Of a stretch of DNA of 64,000 bases, positions 44,255-53,340 are shown piece by piece. The notes under the pieces were generated by a model, which saw only the letters and a program-made list of their open reading frames with translations, had not been told where the DNA came from and searched no databases. The position numbers were made by a program, and so were the translations under genes. Every line of letters begins with the position of its first letter. Position 1 is the first letter of the stretch. Source of the stretch: Wolfiporia cocos (taxonomy: Eukaryota; Basidiomycota; Agaricomycetes; Polyporales; Phaeolaceae). The stretch spans positions 4,774,001 through 4,838,000 of the forward strand of contig JACCLO010000003.1 in the NCBI GenBank assembly GCA_029448655.1. The letters are read 5' to 3'.

Positions 44255-46421
44255 TTTTTAGTGCGCGGAGAGCCTGTTCCGCCGATTGATCTCGATCTCT
44301 GGCGTTCTTGATCCGATCGATGATCAGGATCTGGATCGCATGTATTACCAGCTCGTCTGGAATCATTGTTATTCCCTCGTTGTCTTCGTCGCTTTCGTCA
44401 AGGTGGTACAACCTAGAAAGTGTGTCGGCCATGACCAGTTTCCTTCCGGGGACGTGCTGCAACTTCAGGTCAAATTGCGAAAGGAATAGATGCCATCTCG
44501 CTTGTCGCCGATTTAGGCGCTGTGGGCTTCTCCAGTACATCAGGTTCTGGTGATCACTTCGGATCAAGATCCGATGCGGTGCTCCTTCTAACAGATGCCG
44601 CCATTCTTCTAATGCTCGGATTATCCCGAGTAGTTCGCAATCGTAGATTTCGTAGTTCCGTTCTGCTGGTGTCAGGGATTGTGAGAGATATCCCACCAGC
44701 CGTTCATGCCCCGTTTCATCTGTCTGTTTCAGCACTGCTCCTGTGGCGAACTGGGATGCGTCTGTTTCGAGGATGAATGGTTTCTCCTTGTCTGGTGTTC
44801 CTAGTGCGGGCGCTGTCGTGAATGCCTGCTTCATGAAGTCGAATGCTTTCTGTTCTTTATCCGTCCACTGGAACCCTGTCCCTGTGACCGTTTTCGTGAG
44901 GTCTACCAGGGGTCGGGCGTGCGTTGAGTAGTGATCGATGAATTTCCGATAGAAGTTCGCAAATCCTAGGAAGGATCTGACTTCCTTGAGATTCTGGGGA
45001 GTCGGCCACTCCTTAATCCCGTTGAGTTTCGCTGGGTCCATCTGGATATTTCCTGGGGTGATGACTAGCCCCAGAAATTCGACTCTGTCGACACCGAAGG
45101 CGCATTTTTCAGGTTTCACAAAGAGGTGGTTATCCACCAGTCTCTGGAGAACTCGCCGTTCTCGTTCTTTGTGCGTTTTCTCGTCTTCTGAGAAAATGAG
45201 GATGTCGTCCATGTAGACAAGCACCCATCCTTCGAGGATTTCTTCTTTCAGGACTTCATTCATCATTGCTTGGAAAGTTCCTGGCGCGTTGCATAATCCG
45301 AAAAACATGACTGTGGGCTCATATAACCCTCGGTTTGTTTTGAAAGTTGCCTTCCATTCGTCTCCTGCCTTGATCCGGACATTGTTGTATCCCGCTCTAA
45401 GGTCCATCTTCGTAAAGATCTTTGCTCCTTTTAGCTTTTCCAGGAGTTCCGAGATAAGTGGCAGGGGATAGACGTTTTTTATCGTCCATTCGTTCAGGTA
45501 TCGATAATCCTGACACGGCCGTAAGCCGTCGTCTTTCTTTGGGATGAAAAAGAAGGGTGACGCCATTGGGGACTTTGAAGGGACTATGAATCCCTTGGCC
45601 AGGTTCTCTTTCAGGAATTCATCCATTGCCTGTTGCTCTTTTGGTGATAGCGCATAGACTTTGCAGTCTCTCGGCACAAAATCGGGTTTTAATTCAATCG
45701 CATGGTCCCATGGTCTCGATGGGGGAAACGCCGCTGCAGATTCCTTGCTGAATACCTTGGCGAAGTCCAAGAGGTGTTTCGGGACCATCTCCTCAATCGT
45801 CCTTTCTGGTTCGCGGGTTTTTTGTGCGAATTCTTGGGATTTCGTTAATGCTTTCCGGACAGCATTAATGATCTGTATCTTCGTTCGGAATTTCCTCCGC
45901 GTTTCCCCTTTCTTTCCTATGATTTTAGGGTTATCTTTCGCAAAGTGTCGGATTGCTTCATATTCTTCGGGAGTGTAGAGTCGTTGCGCTGTTTCTTCTG
46001 GCAGGTCCGTGGACCCGAAGCCCTTTTCCCCTCTTTCTGTTTCGTCTAGGGTTTCAACTTTTATAATATCGGGGGTTAGGTGCCGTTCGAATATTATCTG
46101 GGCTATTCGCATGCCCGGGATAATTCTATGTGCCTTGTCTGAGTAATTGAAGATGATGGCCCCAATGTCTCCCCGGTAGTCCGAGTCTATGACTCCGGCT
46201 TGTACTACCAATCCGTGTCTGAAGGTGTTGCCTGATCGTCCGGCTAACCTCCCATACGATCCTTTTGGGATCTTCATTTTTACCCCTGTGGGGATAAGTT
46301 TCCATCCCCCTGCTGGGATCTCGGCTTCTTCTGCGGCATAAAGATCGTATCCCGTGGCTTCTTGAGTTCCTCGTGTCGGGACCTTTCCTTCTGGGGCGAT
46401 TACCATTTCCACCGTATCCAT
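44214..46421 (-). CDS. pol: dUTPase, RT and RNase H of element D
   Basis: 735 codons. Residues about 8-130: dUTPase motifs EATGYDLYAAEE (1), GRLAGRSG (2, Gly replacing the usual Pro), GVIDSDYRGDIGAIIFN (3), GMRIAQIIF (4), RGEKGFGSTD (5). RT follows with FTKMDLRAGYNNVRI and VYMDDILIFSED, then RNase H with FILETDASQFATGAVL and YDCELLGIIRALEEW. The ATG directly follows the TGA that ends the protease, in the same frame, so protease and this ORF were one polyprotein. It ends at a frameshift before integrase. Confidence 0.9.
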   Translation of the reverse strand: MDTVEMVIAPEGKVPTRGTQEATGYDLYAAEEAEIPAGGWKLIPTGVKMKIPKGSYGRLAGRSGNTFRHGLVVQAGVIDSDYRGDIGAIIFNYSDKAHRIIPGMRIAQIIFERHLTPDIIKVETLDETERGEKGFGSTDLPEETAQRLYTPEEYEAIRHFAKDNPKIIGKKGETRRKFRTKIQIINAVRKALTKSQEFAQKTREPERTIEEMVPKHLLDFAKVFSKESAAAFPPSRPWDHAIELKPDFVPRDCKVYALSPKEQQAMDEFLKENLAKGFIVPSKSPMASPFFFIPKKDDGLRPCQDYRYLNEWTIKNVYPLPLISELLEKLKGAKIFTKMDLRAGYNNVRIKAGDEWKATFKTNRGLYEPTVMFFGLCNAPGTFQAMMNEVLKEEILEGWVLVYMDDILIFSEDEKTHKERERRVLQRLVDNHLFVKPEKCAFGVDRVEFLGLVITPGNIQMDPAKLNGIKEWPTPQNLKEVRSFLGFANFYRKFIDHYSTHARPLVDLTKTVTGTGFQWTDKEQKAFDFMKQAFTTAPALGTPDKEKPFILETDASQFATGAVLKQTDETGHERLVGYLSQSLTPAERNYEIYDCELLGIIRALEEWRHLLEGAPHRILIRSDHQNLMYWRSPQRLNRRQARWHLFLSQFDLKLQHVPGRKLVMADTLSRLYHLDESDEDNEGITMIPDELVIHAIQILIIDRIKNARDRDQSAEQALRALKNEGEFPSGTKADD

Positions 46422-46838
46422 TCAGATTGTGGTTTCTGGTTTTCTTTCCTCTGCCCCTAGTACTGATCGTACATCAACCGTCTGGTCCTTCCAGTCGATC
46501 GTGGGGTTTTCGTCTTTCAGCCACCCATACCCTAGGATCATATTTTCTGTGCCGATTGACCCCACCAGGAATCGGACTTTTTGTGTCTTCTGGGTTTTTG
46601 GGTATCGTAGGAGTATGGTGGCTTCTCGATCTATCCGCCCATCTTTGTTTTCTGTCCCGTCAACGTTCTTGACAATGATCGGGTTCTTCAAGGGTTTCGT
46701 AGGCACCTTGTACTTTTCTACCACTCTGCTGTGGATTAGGTTCGACATTGCTCCTGAGTCGATTAATGCGTTGCATTTCATGGGTTTTGCCAGCGTCATG
46801 ATTACCGGGATGAAGAGAGATCGATTCTTCTCAAACAA
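46422..46838 (-). CDS. Aspartic protease of element D
   Basis: CNALIDSGAMSNLIHSRVVE holds the DSG active site, and ENMILGYGWLKDENPTIDW is the flap/C-terminal ILGxxWL motif. The frame is open further upstream (FCLGGKPTVLPSEKAA) and overlaps the gag stop in the -1 frame, so expression may need recoding after CAG AAT TTT GCC TAG; the site is not a canonical slippery heptamer. It ends at TGA immediately before the dUTPase ATG. Confidence 0.8.
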   Translation of the reverse strand: MFEKNRSLFIPVIMTLAKPMKCNALIDSGAMSNLIHSRVVEKYKVPTKPLKNPIIVKNVDGTENKDGRIDREATILLRYPKTQKTQKVRFLVGSIGTENMILGYGWLKDENPTIDWKDQTVDVRSVLGAEERKPETTI

Positions 46839-46888
46839 GGTAATTACATGTGCTGCTTTCTCGGAGGGTAAGACCGTGGGCTTCCCTC

Positions 46889-47854
46889 CTAGGCAAAATT
46901 CTGTTCTTCTACGAGCTGTGCTAGAAGCTCGGGGTTCTTGGCTTTCAGGGCCCTAATTGCTGTGACCGCTCTGTTCGCGGTGATGTATTCGGTCTCTTCC
47001 TCAGAGACTTCTTCGATGCGAGCTTCTTGCTCGGCTTCTTCTTCTTCGGTCTTCCGAGTAGTCCGCCTAGGGCGTGCTAAATTTCTTGGTTTCTTCGGGC
47101 AGTCTCGCGACATGTGCCCCAGCTGATGGCAGGTAAAACATTTGCCTTTCTTGATGTGATCGTCCCTTTCCTGGGTTGTCATTCGATCTACATCCATTGC
47201 GTTCGGATCTTTCGGTGTGGTTGTCTGCGGAGCACTAGTGCGTCCGTTATTCTGGTTTGAGGCTTGCCAAGCCTTTTTCTTGACAAACGGTTTGTCCCGT
47301 TTCAAGAATATCTTGTATGTATTTTCGTAGTACGAGGCAGTGGACTGCCATTCGTCAATGGTCGCTGGTAGCGGCCAAACGCCGATGATGTATCGGGTCA
47401 TGTGTTCCGGTAACCCTTTCTCGAATAGGGTTATAAGCAGCGCGTTTCCGTCCGCGCTGTATCGATCATACTGGGCTTTTCCAGCCAAGTTGTTAAATTC
47501 GGTGATGTAGTCATCGATGTCCTTCTTATCCTGGGCGACTTCCAGGATTTTCTTCCACGCCTTCTGTACCTCCTCGATGGCTCCAAAGGCCTTCTGAAAG
47601 TCCGCATCGAACTGCGCGAGGCTAGGCAGGAAGAATCGTTTCGTCACGGGGTTCATATAAACTCGGTGATAGTTCTGTTTCCATTGGCCCGTTTTCCCCT
47701 TGTTCGAAATATAAGAGAGGATAAAGATCACTCTCTGTACGTCATTTTGGAACGACGTTTCATACATCGTAAACCAGGAATTGCACTGGTTTATGAAGTT
47801 CTGCATGTCGGATCTTTCCCCATCGAATACGTCAGGGGGGTTGATCTTTATCAT
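46889..47854 (-). CDS. gag: Gag of element D, main part
   Basis: MIKINPPDVFDGERSDMQNF opens the capsid-like core, which continues through FEKGLPEHMTRYIIGVWPLP to the CCHC knuckle CFTCHQLGHMSRDC (C-x2-C-x4-H-x4-C). An acidic C-terminus follows (EVSEEETEYITA). The frame continues upstream across one TGA (47863-47861) into the Gly/Pro-rich stretch 48265-47864. It overlaps the protease frame at its 3' end. Confidence 0.88.
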   Translation of the reverse strand: MIKINPPDVFDGERSDMQNFINQCNSWFTMYETSFQNDVQRVIFILSYISNKGKTGQWKQNYHRVYMNPVTKRFFLPSLAQFDADFQKAFGAIEEVQKAWKKILEVAQDKKDIDDYITEFNNLAGKAQYDRYSADGNALLITLFEKGLPEHMTRYIIGVWPLPATIDEWQSTASYYENTYKIFLKRDKPFVKKKAWQASNQNNGRTSAPQTTTPKDPNAMDVDRMTTQERDDHIKKGKCFTCHQLGHMSRDCPKKPRNLARPRRTTRKTEEEEAEQEARIEEVSEEETEYITANRAVTAIRALKAKNPELLAQLVEEQNFA

Positions 47855-47860
47855 CGGGGG

Positions 47861-48265
47861 TCAGTAGTACGGGTTCGGCGCCGGAGGTTGAGGCTGCGGC
47901 GCATTCGGTGGTGGAGGTCCCCCTGGGGGTCCTCCTCCTCCCGGGTATCCTCCACCCGGGTTTCCTGGGTTTCCTCCGGGGTTCCCTGGGTTTCCTCCTC
48001 CAGGGGTTCCTCCTCCGGGGTTCGCAGGGGTTCCTCCTCCAAGTCCTCCAGGAGGGGGGGCATTCCCTCCTCCGAGTCCGAAGTTTCCTCCCAGTCCTCC
48101 TCCGCTTGTATCTGCGGAGGTTCGTCCAAATAGGCCTGAAGGCCATGTTCCTGGGTTTGTTGTTCCCATTCCTCCGCTTGGGCTAGTCCAAGACGGATTT
48201 CCTCCGCTACCCATTCCGGGTGCGTTCTGTGGGGGGCTTCCAAAGAGGTTTGCTCCTCCAGCCAT
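47861..48265 (-). CDS. gag: Gly/Pro-rich N-terminal region of element D Gag
   Basis: MAGGANLFGSPPQNAPGMG opens a low-complexity Gly/Pro/Asn region ending PQPPAPNPYY and TGA (followed by CC). It is in frame with Gag: only TGA and two Pro codons separate it from the Met of the main part. An overlapping acidic frame (48345-47851) is also open because of the GC-rich repeat and is less likely to be real. Confidence 0.6.
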   Translation of the reverse strand: MAGGANLFGSPPQNAPGMGSGGNPSWTSPSGGMGTTNPGTWPSGLFGRTSADTSGGGLGGNFGLGGGNAPPPGGLGGGTPANPGGGTPGGGNPGNPGGNPGNPGGGYPGGGGPPGGPPPPNAPQPQPPAPNPYY

Positions 48266-48345
48266 AGACCCAATCCCACTCTGCGCAAAAGCAGATATAA
48301 ATCCTGGAGGGTCCTGTCCTCCGGTCTGGCTGTTATCTGTGTCAC

Positions 48346-48885
48346 AAATTATTCCTTTATTAATTTAGACTCCCTCGCTATAGGTTGTATGTGCGGCGCT
48401 AGGCGTACGCCGCGCCTCTACTCCATAGCTACCTCCAGCGTCACTCCCAGATATTGCAGGTCACCTGGTCGTTAGGTTAGCGCTGTAGGGTAGCGCGCGC
48501 CTCCGGTACTCACACTATGGTCACAGTAGTTACATGTAGCGTCACTTAGCACATGACCCAGTAGATACGGCGCACAGGCCTCATCTTTAGGGCAGTACTA
48601 GTAGCACCATCGCGCATGTATATATTACGACGGAATGTGGGCTTACTCCCCATTCCTAAGATTCTCGACAATTGGGCATAGCCCCTTTCTTACTCTGTCT
48701 TGTGTGCGTCTCTGGCCGGGGGCCCTTCGTCTCTTGCTTGACTGTGTGCCGGCTCCCTTGGCTGCCTTAGGAGTTCCCTCGTTAGGGATACAGCCGACCG
48801 GTCGCCTTTGAGGCTTGTACACCGCCCTGTAGGGGGTGTAGGGACTCCCCTGTTGTACAGGGTCCCACAAACAAGTACGTTTGTG
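48346..48885 (-). other. Spacer of element D between upstream ORF and gag
   Basis: No supported gene. The two overlapping open frames at 48643-48992 look non-coding and share no motif with known families. Confidence 0.35.
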
Positions 48886-49293
48886 TCAATCTGCTCCTGT
48901 AAAGTTTCCAGGATTTCTCCCATCATCTCCGATGCGCTCAATTCCTGCCATTCCTGTGGCACCCGAAGGCTGATTCGTATTTCCATCGGCATCGGAGGTT
49001 CTGTTGATGGTTTCAGTTTCGGTTTCGGTCAACGTCGCGGTTGACATCGGAGGGATTTCTCCGAATCGTTCGAACGCTTCACGCGTTATTTCCCAAGCGG
49101 TCGTTCCTGCAGAGGGGTATACTTGTACCCACTTCGATGCCCTATCTTCTCTGGGGATGACAACAATTCCTCCGCGATTACGGAAGGCTCCAATGGTGTC
49201 AGTCCACTCATATTGGTTGAGTCTGTAGACTCCCTGAATGTCCTCGGGCAAGAGTTCAATCAGTCGTGCTGGGAATTCTGGTCCAAATATCAT
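48886..49293 (-). CDS. Upstream ORF of element D, unknown protein
   Basis: 135 codons starting 47 nt after the 5' LTR: MIFGPEFPARLIELLPEDIQ, then VYRLNQYEWTDTIGAF and VVIPREDRASKWVQVYP, ending in a Ser/Thr/Gly-rich tail. Codon use is regular and the frame is the only long one here, so it may be translated from the element RNA or be an N-terminal Gag extension now out of frame. I recognise no domain. Confidence 0.45.
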   Translation of the reverse strand: MIFGPEFPARLIELLPEDIQGVYRLNQYEWTDTIGAFRNRGGIVVIPREDRASKWVQVYPSAGTTAWEITREAFERFGEIPPMSTATLTETETETINRTSDADGNTNQPSGATGMAGIERIGDDGRNPGNFTGAD

Positions 49294-49339
49294 ATGCCCT
49301 TACACCGTGGTAGGTGAGGGTGTGATAAGCTCGACCTTC

Positions 49340-50047
49340 TGTTACGGGTCGAATACCCGTTTGTATATTCGAGTCGCGAATATAGATCGTTCTTCTGCAC
49401 GTAGGCACGTCGCCGTATGCAAGGCAAATATTCGTTAGATGCCTTCGGGTCCTAAGTGAAGTCCTTAGGAGATCGGTTAATATCCAATACGCGTTAGAGG
49501 ATATAATCTGTTTAAGTGCGAGTCGAATAGAATATAAGACTCGCCTAAGTCCGAGAAGTCAATGTGCACTTCGAGGACTTAGTCGTTCGATTGCTCGAGT
49601 GAGAAATACTGAGCGTAGTTTCCTACGTTTGAGAACGAGTATAAGACTTCTTGTTTATACAACAAGGTCGAGCTGAAGAGCCTCGACGGTAAGTACATGA
49701 GTTTTTATACTACGCTAGGTTTCAGGGGTCAAGTCTGTCCCAGATGCCACAGATACTATCTACGCTATAGTCCCAAACGTCTGATAAGTATGGAGTGATA
49801 TATCTGAGACGATAGATAGGAATGATGGCGGTTGAACGCCATCTGTCAGCTAATAAATGATGAACATGAAGCGGTGGCAGGGTTGGATCTGCCAAAGATG
49901 AAACGAGCCCTATAGACTAGTACAACTGGGGATGCGCCCAGTAAGATCACGAGTAGCCAGGGGGCTGGTTGCGCAACAAGTCCCTGTATCGTATTCGCCC
50001 GGTGGTGAGTTCTGTCGATATTCGAAAAAATCAAAATAACCGTAACA
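49340..50047 (-). repeat. 5' LTR of element D
   Basis: 708 bp, almost identical to the solo LTR at 20099-20806. It contains at least five stable inverted repeats (for example 49344-49360, 49518-49544, 49545-49582, 49667-49687, 49824-49843). Confidence 0.92.
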
Positions 50048-50961
50048 TGGTGCACCATTGAGACCCCCCGCCCTGAATGCAATACTTGAATAATGATATT
50101 TGCTATCAGCATTTGTTTGAGTAGTCAAACTTGTACTAACCTGACATGCTTTCCCACTGTGTCTCAATCCCTTCATTTGTGTGCAAAGCAGCTATATGTA
50201 CCAAACTCATCTTGAAGTCAACTGGAACAATGATGGCTTACCTGGTATGCTCTGCTGCGCCGACATTGTGCTTTGCAATCACATGGGCGTTGGGTGTGGC
50301 CCATGATGCAATTTCATTATCAAGGTACAGGAAAGTGAATGTGCGTACAGTGGGAACCGAGGTGTACGGTGCACACCTGGAGTGGATAGGAGTGCGTGAG
50401 TTTACTAGCAAGTAGGAATGGATGTACATACCAGCATACAAGTGCTTTGCTTGGTGGGTAGTCAGGCACGACTGTGGTAAGGCATGACCGAAGTTATATA
50501 GTGCCAGGACCGTTGTCTGCTGTTGATGGTATTACATGAGTCATTGCTATTGATGTAATGAAAAATGCTCACTGTTGACTCTTTTGTACGCTGCCTTGTC
50601 AGCAAGAACTTGACACTGTGGCATGACAGCCTCTGGCAATTAGGGATTGTGACCATTGATGAGATACATATGCTAGGGCATGACAAGCTCACATACCTTT
50701 CTAAACAGCATATACATGTTGCAATCCGTGGAACGGCTGCATCCACTGGCAGAGGAGAGGGATTTGGAGAAGGAGCAGGGGAACAAAGGAAGCAGACCAA
50801 AGACAAGATGGAGAGTTGAAGTTGCAGCTTTTGGTTCATGATGTCAGTAGCCAGTGCATCATGAGAATAGCAATATAGCTCCTTATGTATACCACAGTGA
50901 TTTTGTACACATCAACCTGGAATATTATGTATTTACATAATCTGACAACTTATTAATGACT
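50048..50961. other. No supported gene
   Basis: Host sequence right of element D. It does not continue the transposase-like gene interrupted on the left. An open frame at 50565-50819 contains VTIDEIHML but lacks other helicase motifs. Confidence 0.35.
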
Positions 50962-51149
50962 TAGTCTTTTGACAGCTGCACTGTGTGAAGCTGCTGGTTT
51001 GCTGACACCTCAGAATCTCATCAGAATCACAGATTCTGGGCAGATTCTGAAGGGATTCTGGGCAGATACTAGGAGCGTCAGAATCCCTTCAGAATCTGCA
51101 TATTTCTGACAGATTTCTGACAGATTCCTGACTAACTGTCAAAAGACTA
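50962..51149. mobile_element. 188-bp MITE with TA-flanked inverted ends
   Basis: TAGTCTTTTGACAG (50962-50975) is perfectly inverted at 51136-51149 (CTGTCAAAAGACTA). If the outer TA is the target duplication, the ends are GTCTTTTGACAG, as in Tc1/mariner-type MITEs. The inside is built from many CAGAATC and GATTCTG motifs. No coding capacity. Confidence 0.7.
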
Positions 51150-52329
51150 CGTGTCACAGACCTGTGACCCTCATCTGCCTACACGCAGCCCCATGATGTC
51201 TGCTACCCCCTCAATGCCCAAGTCCCTACATCCCAACACATACAAGGGCACCATCTCCCAGGGCGCTGGCTTCTAAGGCAGAGGCTGGTAGTTGAGGTCA
51301 CAGACGAGTGGTCTTAAGTCATGCAGCAGAGAGGTACAGAGTAAGGGGGCCTTAGCTCGAAGATCAGATTGATCAGTCTGGGGAGTAAGCCCCAGACAAC
51401 ACAAGTATATATACATGTGTGTGCAATACTCCACTGTGTGTCTACCCTAAAGCGCAAGGCCTGTGCACAGGTGCTCTACAGCTACACAGCCACATCACAT
51501 GATACCTACGGGTTATCCAAGCAACTATCTAGTCATGTCAGGTGATTTCTGGACGTGAATACATGGGTTCGAGATGGGCAGGGGGCAATGGGTCAACATA
51601 TGTCGAAAATGTGACACTATGCCAGTATTAGGTTATTAGATTATGTAAAGATATTTTGTGCCAAGTCCAATTAGGGAGCTATATATGCTATCCTTATTTG
51701 AATTCGACTGGCTACTGCTGATGTCATGAAGCACAAGACTCCAACTTGTCTTCAGCCTGCATACTTCAATCCCTTCCTCCTCCTCCAAGTCCCTCTCCTC
51801 TGTCAGTGGATGTGGCAGTCCCGCAGAATGCGACATGTATGATGTTGTTTAGATGAGTATATGCACTGACATGTATATTTCATTGATAGCCACCCCTAGT
51901 CCTGGTTAAAAAGTGGCCGTCAGAATAGTCAGCGGTGAGCGTTTTCCTCTACATCAATGACAATGGTTTATCTATACCATAGATGTGAGACAATTGATCT
52001 GGTGTAGAAAGTTGAGTCACACCATACCACGGCTGTACCTTACTACTCACCTGGTAAAGCAAAGCGTGCCGGTACATGCATCCCATACACATTCGCTTTT
52101 AGACTCACATGCCCATAGATGTGTACCGTACAACTTCTGGTCCTGCCATACCCGACCAATTTCCAGCACACGCATTCGCCTCCTGTACTGTGGTGACAGG
52201 ATCATACCATGTGTCGCGCTCAACACGTGGGCCTTTCCAACAAGCACAGCACCGGTGCGGCATCGGATATTAGGTAAGCTATTGTGATTATTATTATTTT
52301 GGCTGACTCATATCTTCACCTTGACAGAC
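51150..52329. other. No supported gene
   Basis: Only short ORFs without domains. No element ends seen. Confidence 0.35.
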
Positions 52330-52660
52330 CATGTTCTGGGTGTTCAGAATCACATCAGAACCTAGCCCGAAATCTCCCCGAAACATGTCAGAATCTCTAT
52401 CATTCTGGCAAGATTCTGGGGACCCAGATTTTTTTCAGAATTCGTTCAGAATCCACTCAGAATCCAGCGATTCTGACGAGATTCTGGGCACCAGAGAATT
52501 GCCCATTTCACGCAGTGCTGGCCAGACCAATCCGAGAATCTGTCAGAAATATGCAGATTCTGGATGGATTCCAATGATGCTGTGATCTGCCCAGAATTCC
52601 TTCAGAATCTGTTCAGAATCTGCAAGTTGTGACCAAGTTCTAGGCATCAGAAAACCGGCA
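52330..52660. repeat. CAGAATC/GATTCTG-rich block
   Basis: About a dozen copies of CAGAATC or its complement at irregular spacing. It ends with GCAGCTTCACGCAGTG, the inverse of the CACTGTGTGAAGCTGC stretch inside the MITE at 50978, so the two blocks are related in inverse orientation. Confidence 0.55.
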
Positions 52661-52683
52661 GCTTCACGCAGTGAGGGATGATT

Positions 52684-53340
52684 AATATTGGTTGGGTACC
52701 ACCCTCTGCATACTTTCGAAGTACACAGAAGGCGGTACCCCTTCCGTGATTCCCAACAGCTCCTGCTCATGTCGCAGGCATCCTAGAATCTTGTCGCATA
52801 TCCCAATCAGTATTCTGGATGCTACCATCTCCGAGTGTTGGCCTAGGGCATCCCATCGTGAATATACTGTCTCCCACGGCATTCTTGGTGGACGCCTATC
52901 GATATCTCGCAATATCCGTGCCTCAATGTCAAGCGGTGAGCACCCAGTTATGTATGACCGAAAAACAGTGGAAGTCTTGATCAATGCCATAATTCCACTG
53001 CAAATGCACCGCGGTGGGCTGCCCTTCTATCTCATTAGGCATCTTAGATGATGATAGCTGACGACGCCGGCTGAGGAGTAGAGCTCAGGTAGAGAGAGGT
53101 GAGGGATGAAGGTAAAGTATACAGTCTCCGATTTTATAGTATCTGATCGCTTAATAGATACATCTGACGCGCGCTCGCATACAATCTTTCGACACACGAC
53201 CATACATGTACCGTGCAACCCTTGCACAATTGATGATAGACATGTACATCTTCTACCTGACTTTTCCCTGAACAATAACTGCACGCCGTGCTAATGTCCC
53301 TATATTCAAGTTAAGTTCATGGTAACACTCCCCTGTTCCT
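52684..53340 (-). pseudogene. F-box/LRR-like family, copy 4 (5' part, inverted)
   Basis: ATG complement at 53049 opens MPNEIEGQPTAVHLQWNYG. A downstream frame (52990-52682) contains FRSYITGCSPLDIEARILRD and RRPPRMPWETVYSRWDALG, aligning with copies 1-3. The upstream region (53050-53300) matches 15580-15770. It includes the 47-nt palindrome at 52694-52740. The frame changes after LTA, so an intron or a frameshift lies near 52975. Confidence 0.5.
52694..52740. repeat. 47-nt palindrome, second copy
   Basis: GGGTACCACC to GGCGGTACCC around TTCGAA, homologous to 16062-16108, with mismatches in both arms. Confidence 0.65.

Larger units (their letters stand above)
41030..50047 (-). mobile_element. 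Element D: chromodomain Ty3/Gypsy retrotransposon with dUTPase and accessory ORFs
   Basis: LTRs at 41030-41741 (3', 712 bp) and 49340-50047 (5', 708 bp). In element order: an extra upstream ORF, Gag with a CCHC knuckle, protease, dUTPase, RT, RNase H, integrase, chromodomain and a third ORF with a zinc knuckle. The flanks CAATG (left) and TGGTG (right) do not form a duplication, and the two LTRs differ at dozens of positions. Breaks: TGA in Gag, a frameshift before integrase, TAA in integrase and frameshifts in the third ORF. Confidence 0.92.

Noticed and set aside
47900..48070. Tandem CCTCCGGGG-like minisatellite
   Set aside because: It is the coding low-complexity Gly/Pro region at the N-terminus of element D Gag.
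50565..50819. Possible DEIH-box helicase (VTIDEIHML)
   Set aside because: No Walker A or other helicase motifs nearby; the frame is short.
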